The notes under the pieces were generated by a model. That model searched no databases. It worked only from the letters and a program-made list of their open reading frames with translations, and was not told the DNA's origin. 64,000 bases of DNA, from assembly GCF_011170125.1 (NCBI RefSeq), contig NZ_BLLN01000003.1, forward strand, positions 1,684,501 through 1,748,500, written 5' to 3'. The DNA comes from Streptomyces diastaticus subsp. diastaticus (lineage in GTDB: Bacteria; Actinomycetota; Actinomycetes; Streptomycetales; Streptomycetaceae). Made by a program: the position numbers and the translations under genes. This document shows, one piece after another, positions 45,608 to 55,100 of this stretch (positions are counted from its first letter, which is position 1; each line of letters opens with the position of its first letter).

Positions 45608-48600
45608 GAACCCATCGCGATCGTCGGCATGGCCTGCCGCCTGCCCGGCGGCGTCGACACCCCCGAGGAGTACTGGCGTCTCCTGGACGAGGGCCGCGAC
45701 GGCATCGCGCCGTTCCCCACCGACCGCGGCTGGGACCTCGACGCGCTGAACGGCGAGGGCCCGGGCAGCAGCGCCGCGGGCGAGGGCGGTTTCGTCGACG
45801 CCGCCGCGTTCGACGCGGGCTTCTTCGGCATCTCGCCCCGCGAGGCCGTCGCCATGGACCCCCAGCAGCGGATCCTGCTGGAGACCACCTGGGAGGCGGT
45901 GGAACGGGCCGGCATCGACCCGGTCTCCCTGCGCGGCAGCCGCACCGGCGTCTACGTCGGCACGGCCGGCGTCGACTACGTCGGCGTCGTCATGAACTCC
46001 CGTGAGGACGCCGAGGGCCACGCCACCACCGGCCTCACCGCCAGCGTGGTCTCCGGCCGCCTGTCGTACGCCTTCGACCTCGCGGGGCCCGCCGTCACCG
46101 TCGACACCGCGTGCTCGGCCTCGCTCGTCGCCATCCACCTGGCGGCCCAGGCGCTGCGCAACGGTGAGTGCGGCCTCGCCCTCGCGGGCGGCGTCACCGT
46201 GATGTCCACCCCGATGGGCTTCTCGGGCTTCACCCGCCAGGGCGGCATCTCCACCAGCGGGCGCTGCAAGGCGTTCGCCGACTCCGCCGACGGCACCGGC
46301 TGGGCCGAGGGCGCCGGCGTCCTCGTCCTGGAGCGGCTCTCCGACGCCCGCCGCAACGGCCACCAGGTGCTGGCCGTGGTGCGCGGCTCCGCCGTGAACC
46401 AGGACGGCGCCTCCAACGGCCTCACCGCCCCCAACGGCCCCTCCCAGCAGCGTGTCATCCGCCAGGCACTGGCCGGCGCGGGGCTCTCCGCCGCCGACGT
46501 GGACGCGGTCGAGGCGCACGGCACGGGTACTCCGCTGGGCGACCCGATCGAGGCGCAGGCGCTGCTGGCGACGTACGGGCAGGACCGCCCCGAGGACCGG
46601 CCGCTGCTGCTCGGCTCGGTGAAGTCGAACATCGGCCACTCCCAGGCCGCCGCCGGTGTCGCGGGCGTGATCAAGACCGTCCTCGCCCTTCAGCACGGGG
46701 TCCTGCCCAAGTCCCTCCACATCGACGAGGCGTCCAGCCACGTCGACTGGACCGCGGGCAACGTCCGCCTGCTCACCGAGAGCACCCCCTGGCCCCGGAC
46801 CGGCCGGCCGCGCCGCGCCGGCGTCTCCTCCTTCGGGATCAGCGGCACCAACGCCCACGTCGTCGTCGAGCAGGCCCCTGAGCCGGACGAGCCCACGACG
46901 CCCGCGGCGTCCACGCCCGTCGCGGCGCCCACCGTCGTCCCCTGGCCGGTGTCCGCGAAGACGCGCGACGCCCTTGACGCGCAGCTCGCCCGCGTGACCG
47001 CCGTCACCGGCGCGGGCCCGCTCGACGTCGGCCACTCCCTGGCCACCGGACGCTCCACCTTCGAACACCGCGCGGTCCTCCTCGCGGGCCCCGACGGGGA
47101 GCCGGCCGAGGTCGCGCGCGGACGCGCCACCGAACGCCGCCTCGCCCTGCTGTTCTCGGGGCAGGGTTCGCAGCGTGTGGGGATGGGTCGTGAGTTGTAC
47201 GGCCGCTTTCCGGTGTTCGCGGAGGCGCTGGACGGGGTGATGGCGCGCCTTGATGTGGGTCTGGAGCGTCCGTTGCGGGAGGTGTTGTTCGCCCAGGAGG
47301 GTTCTGGGGCGGCGGTTCTGCTGGACTCGACGGGTTTCACGCAGCCGGCGTTGTTCGCGGTCGAGGTGGCGTTGTACCGGTTGGTGGAGTCGTGGGGTGT
47401 CTCGCCGGGGTTCGTCGCGGGGCATTCGGTCGGTGAGATCGCGGCGGCGCATGTGGCGGGGGTGTTGTCGTTGGTGGACGCGTGTGCGCTGGTCGGTGCC
47501 CGGGCTCGTCTGATGCGGGAGTTGCCCGGTGGTGGGGCGATGGTGGCGGTGGGGGCCGGTGAGGCCGAGGTCGCGGCGCGGCTCACCGACGGGTTGTCGC
47601 TGGCGGCGGTGAACGGCCCCGGCTCTGTGGTGATCGCCGGGGCCGAGGACGAGGCCCTTGCTCTGGCCGCCGAGTTCGCCGCGGAGGGTCGTAGGACGCG
47701 CCGTCTGGCGGTCAGCCACGCTTTCCACTCGCCGCTGGTGGAGCCGATGCTCGCGGAGTTCCGCGAGGTCGCCCGCTCACTGACCTACGCCGAGCCGCGG
47801 ATCCCTCTTGTCTCCAACGTGACCGGTGCGCTCGCCGAGGCCGGACAGCTCACCGATCCCGAGTACTGGGTGCGGCACGTCCGTGCGGCGGTCCGTTTCG
47901 GCGACGGCGTCCGCGCCCTCGCCGAAGCCGGCGCCGACGCCTTCCTGGAGATCGGCCCCGACGGCGCCCTCACCGCCCTCACCCAGCAGACCCTGGACAC
48001 CCTCGACAGCGGCCCGGACGCCGTCGCCGTCCCGGCCCTGCGCACCCGGCGACCCGAGCAGGAAGCCCTGCTCACCGGAGTCGCCCAGCTGCACGTCGCC
48101 GGCGTCCGCGTCGACTGGGCCGCCTGGTTCGAGGGCACCGGCGCACGCCGCACCGACCTGCCCACCTACGCCTGGCAGCACCGCGGCTACTGGCCGCGCC
48201 CGCTCGCCCACGCCGCCGACCTCCCCGGCGCCGGGCTCGTCCCGGCCGAGCACCCCCTGCTCGGCGCCGCCGTCTCCCTCGCCGGCTCCGAGGGCGTCCT
48301 GCTCACCGGACGCGTCGGCCCGCGCACCCACCCCTGGCTCGCCGAGCACACGATGGGCGGCCTCATCCTCTTCCCGGCCGCCGCCTTCCTCGAACTCGCC
48401 GTCCGCGCGGGCGACCAGGTCGGCTGCGGCCGCGTCCAGGAACTCACCCTCACCACCCCGCTCGCCCTCGACCCGCAGGGCGCCGTCGCCGTGCAGGTCC
48501 GCGTCGGCGCCCCCGACACCGCCGGCTGCCGCCCGCTCGAGATCCACGGCCGGCCCGCCGACGCCGCCGCCGACGAGCCCTGGACCCGGCACGCCACCGG

Positions 48601-51600
48601 CGTCCTGGTCGCCGGAGAACAACGCGTCGCCTTCGACCAGAGCGCCTGGCCGCCCGCCGACGCCGCCCCCGTCGACCTCGACGGCTTCTACCAGCGCACC
48701 GAGCACGGCCCGCTCTTCCAGGGCCTGCGAGCCGCGTGGACCCGGGGCGACGAGGTCTTCGCCGAGCTCGAACTGCCCGCCCGCGCCGAGGACGCCGCCC
48801 TCTTCGGCCTCCACCCCGCGCTGCTCACCGCCGCCCTGCACGCCGTGGAGTACGTCGAGCTGAAGGACGCCGACCAGGGCCTGCTGCCGTTCTCCTGGTC
48901 CGGCGTCACCCTGCACACCTCCGGCGCCACCCGGCTTCGGGCCCGCATCACCAAGGCCGGTGAGGACACCGTCGCCCTCGCCGCCGTCGACACCGCCGGC
49001 CGTCCCGTACTGTCGGTCGAAGCGCTGGCCCTGCGGCCCTCCGAGACGGCCCGCCTGCTCAAGCCGGGCACCGACCGCGCCACCCTCCTCGGCCTCGACT
49101 GGGTCCCCGCCGAACCAGCCGGCACCGCCGGCGCCGGCCCCCGGGTCGCCCTCGGCACCGACCCCTTCGGCACCGGCACCACCCTCGCCTCCCTCGCCGA
49201 GGTCACCGAGGACGGGACCCAGGTCCTCGTGCCCGTCACGGACGGCGGCGGCGACCCGGTCACCGCCACCCACGAGGCGACCCGCACCACCCTCGCCCTC
49301 CTCCAGGAATGGCTGAGCGCCCCCCGCCCCGCCGGCGCCCGACTCGTCTTCGTCGCCCGGGGCGCGGTCGCCGCCCGGCCCGGCGACCCGGCCGCCAACC
49401 TGGCCGGCGCCGCCGTGTGGGGCATGGTCCGCACCGCCCAGGCGGAACACCCCGCCGACTTCGCCCTGGTCGACGCCGAGCCGGGTGCCCCGCTGCCGCT
49501 GGAGGACATCCTCACCGCCGACGAACCGCAGGCCGCCGTCCGCGACGGCCGGGTCCTCGTCGGCCGGCTCACCCAACTGCCCCTCGCCACCCACCAGGAC
49601 GGCCCGCGGAGCCCCGACCCGTTCGGCGGCGCACGCGGCGGCACGGTCCTCGTCACCGGCGGCACCGGCACCCTCGGTGCCCGTACCGCGCGCCACCTCG
49701 TGACCCGCCACGGCGTCACCCGGCTCCTGCTGGCCGGCCGTCGCGGCGCCGACGCCCCCGGAGCCGCCGCCCTGCGGGAGGAACTGACCTCCCTCGGCGC
49801 CCACGTCACCCTCGCCGCCTGCGACGTCACCGACCGCGCGGCCCTGGTCGCACTGCTCGCCGGCATCCCCGCCGAGCACCCGCTCACCGCCGTCGTGCAC
49901 GCAGCCGGCGTCCTCGACGACGCCGTCGTCACCTCCCTCACCCCCGACCGCCTGGCGGCCGTCCTGCGGCCCAAGGCGGACGCGGCCTGGCACCTGCACG
50001 ACCTCACCCGCGACCTCGGCCTCGACGCGTTCGTCCTCTACTCCTCCGTCTCCGGCGTCACCGCCCGCGCCGGCCAGGCCAACTACGTCGCCGCCAACCT
50101 CTTCCTCGACACCCTCGCCCAGCACCGCGCCGCCCAAGGGCTGCCCGCCCTCTCCGTCGCCTGGGGCGCCTGGGACCTCGACGAGGGCATGGCCGGCGAC
50201 CTCCTCACCGACACCGGCCGTCGCCGCATCCGCTCCGGCGGCCTCGACACCCTGCCCGGCGACCGCGCCCTGGACCTCCTCGACACCGCGCTCACCTGCG
50301 GCGAGCCGCTGGTGGTCGCCACCAACCTGGCCGCGCCCCCCGCCACCGTCCACCCGGAGGAAGTACCGCCGCTCATGCGCGGCCTGGTCCGCGCCCCGCG
50401 CCGGACCGCCTCCGCCACGGCAACCGCCGCCCCAGCCCGCGTCCTCGACCCGGTCTCCTTCCGCGAGACCTTCGCCGGACTCGGCTCAGGTGAACAGGAG
50501 ACCGCCCTGCGGGACCTGGTCCTGACCTGCGCCGCAGAACTCCTCGGCCACACCGACACCTCGGAGATCGACCCCGACCGCGACTTCCTGGAACTCGGCT
50601 TCGACTCCCTGATCGGCATCGAACTGCGCCGCAGGCTCAGCGAGGTCACCGCGCTCCAGCTCCCCGCCAGCATCGTCTACGACAGCGGCTCCCCGAACGG
50701 GCTCACCGCCTGGCTGCGTACCGAACTCGGCGCCCAGGGCAGCGGCGCCCCGCACACCGGAGCGGCCGGCGGCCCCACCGAGAACGACTCCATGGAACGC
50801 CTGTTCCTGGACGGCCTCGCACAGGGCAAGGTGCGCGAGGCCCAGCGGATGCTCGCCACCGTCGCGGCGCTGCGTCCCGCCTTCGAGGTGACCGCCGAAC
50901 TGGAGGACCTGCCCTGGCCGGTGACGCTCGCCGAAGGGCCCGCACCCTCCCGTCTGGTGTGCGTCAGCGCCCCCACCGCCAACGGTGGCGTCCACCAGTA
51001 CGCCACCCTCTCCGGCCACTTCCGTGGCCGCCGCGACGTCACCGCGCTGCCCCTCATCGGCTTCAACACCGGCGAGGCGCTGCCCGCCCATGCCGAGGCC
51101 GCCGCGCGGATCGTCGCCGACTGCGCCCTCCAGGCCGCCGACGGCAAGCCCTTCGTCCTCGTCGGCCACTCCTCCGGCGGCTCCCTCGCCTACGCGGCGG
51201 CCGGGGTCCTGGAACACACCTGGGGCATCCGGCCCGAGGCCGTCGTCCTCCTCGACACCCTCAGCATCCAGCACAGGAGCGACGAGGGCGTCGACTACAA
51301 CGGCATGATGAAGTTCAACTTCACCGCCGTCGACGACTCCCCGGTGCGCCTGACCAACTCCCGCCTGTCCGCCATGGGCCGCTGGATGGTGCTCCTCAAC
51401 GCCCTCGACGTGCACTCCACCACCGCCCCCGTCCTGGAGATCAAGTGCACCCGGGCGCTCATCGAGGGCGTCCCCGCCCCCGACCCCGAGCGCCTGCACC
51501 TTCCGGTCGTCCCCGGTGCGGAGGTCCGCCCCCTGGACTCCGACCACCTCTCCCTCATCCGTGAGGACTCCGGCCCCGCCGCCGACCTCGTGGACGAGTG

Positions 51601-51661
51601 GCTGACCGCCCTGGAGACCGCGGCCACCACCACCGAGCCGGAGCCCGCCCCCGCCGGCTGA
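45509..51661 (+). CDS. Modular type I PKS, gene 3 (module 10 + thioesterase, 2050 aa)
   Basis: ATG at 45509 is chosen over the in-frame TTG at 45479 because AGGAAGG (45491-45497) lies 11 bases upstream and the protein then begins with a normal docking helix ([20 protein letters not shown]). Domains: docking helix (1-33), KS (34-455), AT (~545-850, malonyl), DH (~915-1190), KR (~1375-1560), ACP (~1665-1740) and thioesterase (~1790-2045). The DH keeps the HxxxGxxxxP motif but has Thr1107 in place of the catalytic Asp, so a 3-hydroxy end rather than an enoate is expected. The TE shows Ser1888 in GHSSG, Asp1916 and His2013, a complete triad for macrolactonisation or hydrolysis. The gene is the terminal elongation-release protein (NysK/AmphK position); a hairpin follows its stop codon. 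Confidence 0.97.
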   Translation: MPDDNKLVDYLKWVTADLHKTRRRLEEAEAHRREPIAIVGMACRLPGGVDTPEEYWRLLDEGRDGIAPFPTDRGWDLDALNGEGPGSSAAGEGGFVDAAAFDAGFFGISPREAVAMDPQQRILLETTWEAVERAGIDPVSLRGSRTGVYVGTAGVDYVGVVMNSREDAEGHATTGLTASVVSGRLSYAFDLAGPAVTVDTACSASLVAIHLAAQALRNGECGLALAGGVTVMSTPMGFSGFTRQGGISTSGRCKAFADSADGTGWAEGAGVLVLERLSDARRNGHQVLAVVRGSAVNQDGASNGLTAPNGPSQQRVIRQALAGAGLSAADVDAVEAHGTGTPLGDPIEAQALLATYGQDRPEDRPLLLGSVKSNIGHSQAAAGVAGVIKTVLALQHGVLPKSLHIDEASSHVDWTAGNVRLLTESTPWPRTGRPRRAGVSSFGISGTNAHVVVEQAPEPDEPTTPAASTPVAAPTVVPWPVSAKTRDALDAQLARVTAVTGAGPLDVGHSLATGRSTFEHRAVLLAGPDGEPAEVARGRATERRLALLFSGQGSQRVGMGRELYGRFPVFAEALDGVMARLDVGLERPLREVLFAQEGSGAAVLLDSTGFTQPALFAVEVALYRLVESWGVSPGFVAGHSVGEIAAAHVAGVLSLVDACALVGARARLMRELPGGGAMVAVGAGEAEVAARLTDGLSLAAVNGPGSVVIAGAEDEALALAAEFAAEGRRTRRLAVSHAFHSPLVEPMLAEFREVARSLTYAEPRIPLVSNVTGALAEAGQLTDPEYWVRHVRAAVRFGDGVRALAEAGADAFLEIGPDGALTALTQQTLDTLDSGPDAVAVPALRTRRPEQEALLTGVAQLHVAGVRVDWAAWFEGTGARRTDLPTYAWQHRGYWPRPLAHAADLPGAGLVPAEHPLLGAAVSLAGSEGVLLTGRVGPRTHPWLAEHTMGGLILFPAAAFLELAVRAGDQVGCGRVQELTLTTPLALDPQGAVAVQVRVGAPDTAGCRPLEIHGRPADAAADEPWTRHATGVLVAGEQRVAFDQSAWPPADAAPVDLDGFYQRTEHGPLFQGLRAAWTRGDEVFAELELPARAEDAALFGLHPALLTAALHAVEYVELKDADQGLLPFSWSGVTLHTSGATRLRARITKAGEDTVALAAVDTAGRPVLSVEALALRPSETARLLKPGTDRATLLGLDWVPAEPAGTAGAGPRVALGTDPFGTGTTLASLAEVTEDGTQVLVPVTDGGGDPVTATHEATRTTLALLQEWLSAPRPAGARLVFVARGAVAARPGDPAANLAGAAVWGMVRTAQAEHPADFALVDAEPGAPLPLEDILTADEPQAAVRDGRVLVGRLTQLPLATHQDGPRSPDPFGGARGGTVLVTGGTGTLGARTARHLVTRHGVTRLLLAGRRGADAPGAAALREELTSLGAHVTLAACDVTDRAALVALLAGIPAEHPLTAVVHAAGVLDDAVVTSLTPDRLAAVLRPKADAAWHLHDLTRDLGLDAFVLYSSVSGVTARAGQANYVAANLFLDTLAQHRAAQGLPALSVAWGAWDLDEGMAGDLLTDTGRRRIRSGGLDTLPGDRALDLLDTALTCGEPLVVATNLAAPPATVHPEEVPPLMRGLVRAPRRTASATATAAPARVLDPVSFRETFAGLGSGEQETALRDLVLTCAAELLGHTDTSEIDPDRDFLELGFDSLIGIELRRRLSEVTALQLPASIVYDSGSPNGLTAWLRTELGAQGSGAPHTGAAGGPTENDSMERLFLDGLAQGKVREAQRMLATVAALRPAFEVTAELEDLPWPVTLAEGPAPSRLVCVSAPTANGGVHQYATLSGHFRGRRDVTALPLIGFNTGEALPAHAEAAARIVADCALQAADGKPFVLVGHSSGGSLAYAAAGVLEHTWGIRPEAVVLLDTLSIQHRSDEGVDYNGMMKFNFTAVDDSPVRLTNSRLSAMGRWMVLLNALDVHSTTAPVLEIKCTRALIEGVPAPDPERLHLPVVPGAEVRPLDSDHLSLIREDSGPAADLVDEWLTALETAATTTEPEPAPAG
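45608..50791 (+). other. PKS module 10: KS-AT(malonyl)-DH(probably inactive)-KR(B-type)-ACP
   Basis: KS 45608-46873, Cys at 46112-46114 in a TACSAS variant. AT: GHSVG Ser at 47426-47428, HAFH at 47717-47728, malonyl; its DNA is a near copy of the module 4 [12 protein letters not shown] at 48251 and His in [10 protein letters not shown] at 48347-48349 are normal, but HPALLD reads HPALLT: Thr at 48827-48829 replaces the Asp that protonates the leaving hydroxyl. KR: Rossmann near 49652, LDD near 49910, Tyr at 50084-50086, active. ACP Ser at 50606-50608. Predicted C3 hydroxyl; if the DH keeps activity the product would be a 2,3-enoate. Confidence 0.9.
47123..47975 (+). repeat. AT repeat A, copy in module 10
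   Basis: Second copy, same strand, 32,879 bases downstream, 850 of 853 bases identical. Mismatches are two adjacent-codon changes near 47146 and one synonymous G/T at about 47530. Confidence 0.92.
50792..51658 (+). other. Thioesterase domain (chain release) of gene 3
   Basis: Alpha/beta-hydrolase TE at the C-terminus. Nucleophile Ser in GHSSG at 51170-51172, Asp in LLDT at 51254-51256, His in SDHLSL at 51545-51547: full triad. A ~40-residue linker containing [18 protein letters not shown] precedes it. Role by family: takes the finished chain from ACP10 and cyclises it with an internal hydroxyl, or hydrolyses it. In a polyene it would form the macrolactone; nothing in the sequence alone shows which hydroxyl is used. 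Confidence 0.93.
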
Positions 51662-51674
51662 CCGCCCCCATCCG

Positions 51675-51714
51675 CGAGGTCCCGTTCCCTCCCTCCCGAC
51701 GGAACGGGGCCTCG
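51675..51714 (+). terminator. Probable transcription terminator after gene 3
   Basis: Inverted repeat: left arm 51675-51688 and right arm 51701-51714 pair over 14 bases with a single G-U pair, loop of 12 bases, starting 14 bases after the gene 3 stop. There is no T-run, which is common for actinomycete terminators. It marks the end of the gene 1-3 operon. Confidence 0.65.
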
Positions 51715-51827
51715 TCGGCTCCAGGACCGAGCGGGCCCGGCGCCACCGGACCCCCCCCCAGCCGTCTCGCGTCCCGCCGTCGCGAATTCCCCGCCCGGAG
51801 ATCCGCCCCGCCCCTATCGGAAACCGT

Positions 51828-51843
51828 CGAGGGAATTCACCAG
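51828..51843 (+). promoter_or_regulatory. Candidate PAS-LuxR (PimM-type) operator 1
   Basis: CGAGGGAATTCACCAG matches 14 of 16 positions of the palindromic operator CTVGGGAWWTCCCBAG that I recall for PimM-type PAS-LuxR activators of polyene genes (mismatches at positions 2 and 12). It lies 241 bases before the gene 4 start. The match is seen directly; the regulator itself is not in the window. Confidence 0.5.
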
Positions 51844-51902
51844 ACCTCGGACGGAGAATCCGCCTGGACCGGAACGGGCGCCCCCACCAGCCTCCCCATG
51901 CT

Positions 51903-51918
51903 TTAGGGAAACCCGCAG
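51903..51918 (+). promoter_or_regulatory. Candidate PAS-LuxR (PimM-type) operator 2
   Basis: TTAGGGAAACCCGCAG matches 13 of 16 positions of the same recalled consensus (mismatches at 1, 10 and 13), 166 bases before gene 4 and 75 bases after the first site. The GGGAAACCC core lacks the central T of the consensus, so it is weaker than operator 1. Confidence 0.35.
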
Positions 51919-52067
51919 TCCAAGACGGCCAGACTGGCTCTCGCACCGGGCCGTCCCGTACGGCGTGGGGCCGCTTCCCCGGACGAGTCCCCTGGCTTCC
52001 GGGAGGGCGAACTGGGTCGGGGCGTGGAATTCGGGAATCGCCGCCTCCGCGTTTTCCGGTATCTCAT

Positions 52068-52078
52068 GGAGAGGTGGG
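52068..52078 (+). promoter_or_regulatory. Ribosome binding site of gene 4
   Basis: GGAGAGGTGGG, with GGAGAGG ending 10 bases before ATG 52085. The ATG at 52066 is out of frame and overlaps this site, so 52085 is the start. Confidence 0.75.
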
Positions 52079-52084
52079 CACCTG

Positions 52085-52183
52085 ATGTCGAACGAGGACA
52101 GGCTCCGCGCATATCTCAAGCGGGCCGTCACCGACCTCCAGGAGGCCCGGCAGCAGCTCAGCGACGCCGAGAACCGCGACCGC
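52085..52183 (+). other. N-terminal docking helix of gene 4
   Basis: Residues 1-33 with the core [20 protein letters not shown], closely similar in pattern to the gene 3 docking helix. The upstream partner subunit (probably the loading protein) is not in the window. Confidence 0.78.
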
Positions 52184-55100
52184 GAGCCGGTCGCCGTCGT
52201 CGCCATGGCCTGCCGCTACCCCGGCGGCGTGCGCACCCCCGAGGACCTGTGGGAACTGGCCCGGGACGGAGTGGACGCCATCTCCGCGTTCCCCGCGAAC
52301 CGGGGCTGGGACCTCGACCACCTGTTCCACCCGGACCCCGCCCACCACGGCACCACGTACACACGCGAGGGCGGATTCCTCCACGACGCCGGTGAGTTCG
52401 ACCCGGCGTTCTTCGGGATCTCGCCGCGCGAGGCCCTGGCCATGGACCCGCAGCAGCGGCTCCTGCTGGAGACCTCCTGGGAGGCGCTGGAGCGCGCCGG
52501 CATCCTCCCCGACACCCTCGCGGGCAGCACCACCGGTGTCTTCGTCGGCACCGGACACGGCGACTACGACGGCGCCTCGCGCGGCCGCCAGGAAGAGGTC
52601 GCCGGGCACCTGCTCACCGGCAACACGGTCGCCGTCGCCTCCGGCCGCCTGTCGTACACGTACGGCTTCGAGGGCCCCGCCGTGACGGTGGACACGGCCT
52701 GCTCCTCCTCCCTCGTCGCCCTGCACCTGGCCGTCCGTTCGCTGCGGCAGGGCGAATGCTCGCTGGCGCTGGCCGGCGGCGCCACCGTCATGTCGACGCC
52801 GAAGATGTTCACGGAGTTCTCCCGCCAGCAGGGCCTGGCGGCCGACGGCCGCTGCAAGCCCTTCGCCGAGGCGGCAGACGGTACCGCCTGGTCCGAGGGC
52901 GTCGGCCTGATCCTGCTGGAGCGGCTCTCCGACGCGCAGCGCAACGGCCACGAGATCCTCGCCGTCATCCGGGGTTCCGCCATCAACCAGGACGGCGCCT
53001 CCAACGGCCTGACCGCCCCCAACGGTCCCTCCCAGCAGCGGCTGATCCGTCAGGCCCTCATCGACGCCGGCCTCACCACGGGCGAGGTCGACGCGGTCGA
53101 GGCGCACGGCACCGGCACCACCCTGGGCGACCCCATCGAGGCGCAGGCCCTTCTCCACACGTACGGGCAGGACCGCGGTGACGCGCACCCGCTGCTGCTC
53201 GGCTCGCTGAAGTCCAACACCGGCCACACCCAGGCCGCTTCCGGCGTCGCCGGGGTCATCAAGATGGTGCAGGCCATGCGCCACGGCATCCTGCCCCGGA
53301 GCCTCCACGTCGACGCGCCCACCCCGCACGCCGACTGGGCGACCGGCGGCGTGGAACTGCTCACCGAGACCACCGCCTGGCCCGAGACCGGCCGGCCCCG
53401 CCGTGCCGCCGTCTCCTCCTTCGGCGTCAGCGGCACCAACGCCCACCTCATCCTGGAACAGGCCCCCGAGGACCTTGCCCCCCACACGGAAGAGTCCGGC
53501 GCCGAGCCCTCCGCGAACGACTCGGCCGAGGTCGTCCGGTCGTGGGTGGTGTCGGGTGGGTCGCGTGCGGTGGTGGGGGAGCAGGCGGCGCGGTTGGCGG
53601 CGTCGGTGCGTGCGTCCGAGGTTTCGGCGTTGGATGTGGCGTTCTCGTTGGTGTCGTCGCGGGTGGCGATGGACCGGCGTGCGGTGGTGGTGGGGCGTGG
53701 TCGTGAGGAGTTGTTGGCGGGGTTGGATGCGTTGGCGGTGGGTGAGCCGTCTGTGCGGGTGGTTGAGGGTGTTGTTGGTGAGGGGTCGGGCGGGGTTGTG
53801 TTCGTGTTCCCGGGTCAGGGTTCGCAGTGGGTGGGTATGGCGGTGGAGTTGTTGGGGTCGTCTTCGGTGTTCGCGGGGCGGGTGGCGGAGTGTGCGGTGG
53901 CGTTGGAGCCGTTCACGGAGTGGTCGTTGCTGGATGTGCTCAATGGTGTGGAGGGTGCCGCGTCGTTGGAGCGGGTGGATGTGGTGCAGCCGGTGTTGTG
54001 GGCGGTGATGGTGTCGTTGGCGGAGGTGTGGCGGTCTCAGGGTGTGGAGCCGGGTGCGGTGATGGGGCATTCGCAGGGGGAGATCGCGGCGGCGGTGGTG
54101 GCGGGTGGGTTGTCGTTGGAGGACGGGGCGCGGGTGGTGGCGTTGCGGTCGCGTGCGTTGCGGGCGTTGTCGGGTCTGGGTGGGATGGTGTCGGTGGCGC
54201 GGGGTGTGGGTGAGGTGCGTGGTCTGTTGGCGGGTTGGGAGGGGCGTATCGGTGTGGCGGCGGTGAACGGGCCGTCGTCGGTGGTGGTGTCGGGTGATGC
54301 TGATGCGCTGGACGAGTTCGTGGCCGTGTGTGACGAGGCGGGGGTGCGGGCTCGTCGGGTGGCGGTGGACTACGCGTCGCATTCCGCGCATGTGGAGCGT
54401 ATCGAGGGGGAGCTTGCCGGTCTTCTGGCGCCGGTGGCGCCGCGTTCGTGTGCTGTGCCGTTCTACTCGACGTTGTCGGGCCGGGTGATCGACACGGTGG
54501 AGCTGGATGCCGGGTACTGGTACCGGAATCTGCGGGGGGCGGTGGAGTTCGAGGCGGGGACGCGTGCGTTGCTGGCTGACGGGTTCCGGGTGTTCGTGGA
54601 GGTGAGTGCGCATCCGGTGGTGGCGACGGGGGTGCGGGAGACCATCGAGGACGTGGGTGTGCGGGCCGGTGTGGTCGGTACGTTGCGGCGTGACGAGGGT
54701 GGTGCGGAGCGGTTCGCGCTGTCGCTGGGTGAGGCGTGGACGCTCGGGGCGGACGTCGACTGGGACCGGCACTACGCGGGCACCCGCCCCCGCCGCGTCG
54801 ACCTCCCCACCTACCCCTTCCAGCGTCAGCACTACTGGCCGCGTTTCGCCGAGCTCGGCGGTGACGTCAGCTCGGCCGGCCTCGACTCGCCCGACCACCC
54901 CCTGCTCGGCGCCTCCGTCGAACTCGCCGGCGGCGACGGCCTGGTGGCCACCGCCCGGTGGTCGCTGCGCACTCATCCCTGGCTGGCGGACCACGCCGTG
55001 TCCGGCACCGTGATCGTCCCCGGCACCGCGCTCGTGGAGTCCGTGATCCGGGCCGGAGACGTCCTAGGCTGTGGCCGGATCGAGGAACTGACCCTCCAGA

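Larger units (their letters stand above)
51662..52084 (+). other. Intergenic region between the TE gene and gene 4
   Basis: 423 bases without a credible gene, the only gap above 300 bases. From left to right: a strong hairpin just after the gene 3 stop, a C-rich stretch, two sites resembling the PAS-LuxR polyene operator, then the ribosome site of gene 4. It is less GC-rich than its flanks in the middle (around 51820-51920). I could not fix a -35/-10 pair with confidence. The layout says transcription of genes 1-3 ends here and gene 4 is separately driven. Confidence 0.7.

Noticed and set aside
46106..46120. TACSAS in KS10 (and TACSSA in KS4) as inactive KS domains
   Set aside because: The active Cys, both His motifs and length are intact; these small variations around the Cys are common in working KSs.
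51779..51794. A third operator-like site around GCGAATTCCCC
   Set aside because: Only 12 of 16 positions fit the recalled PimM consensus, and it lies in C-rich DNA where partial matches are easy.
51598..51906. Small + strand frame across the end of gene 3 and the gap
   Set aside because: Starts inside the TE coding sequence in another frame, runs through the terminator hairpin, and the product is low-complexity Pro/Arg-rich without family features.
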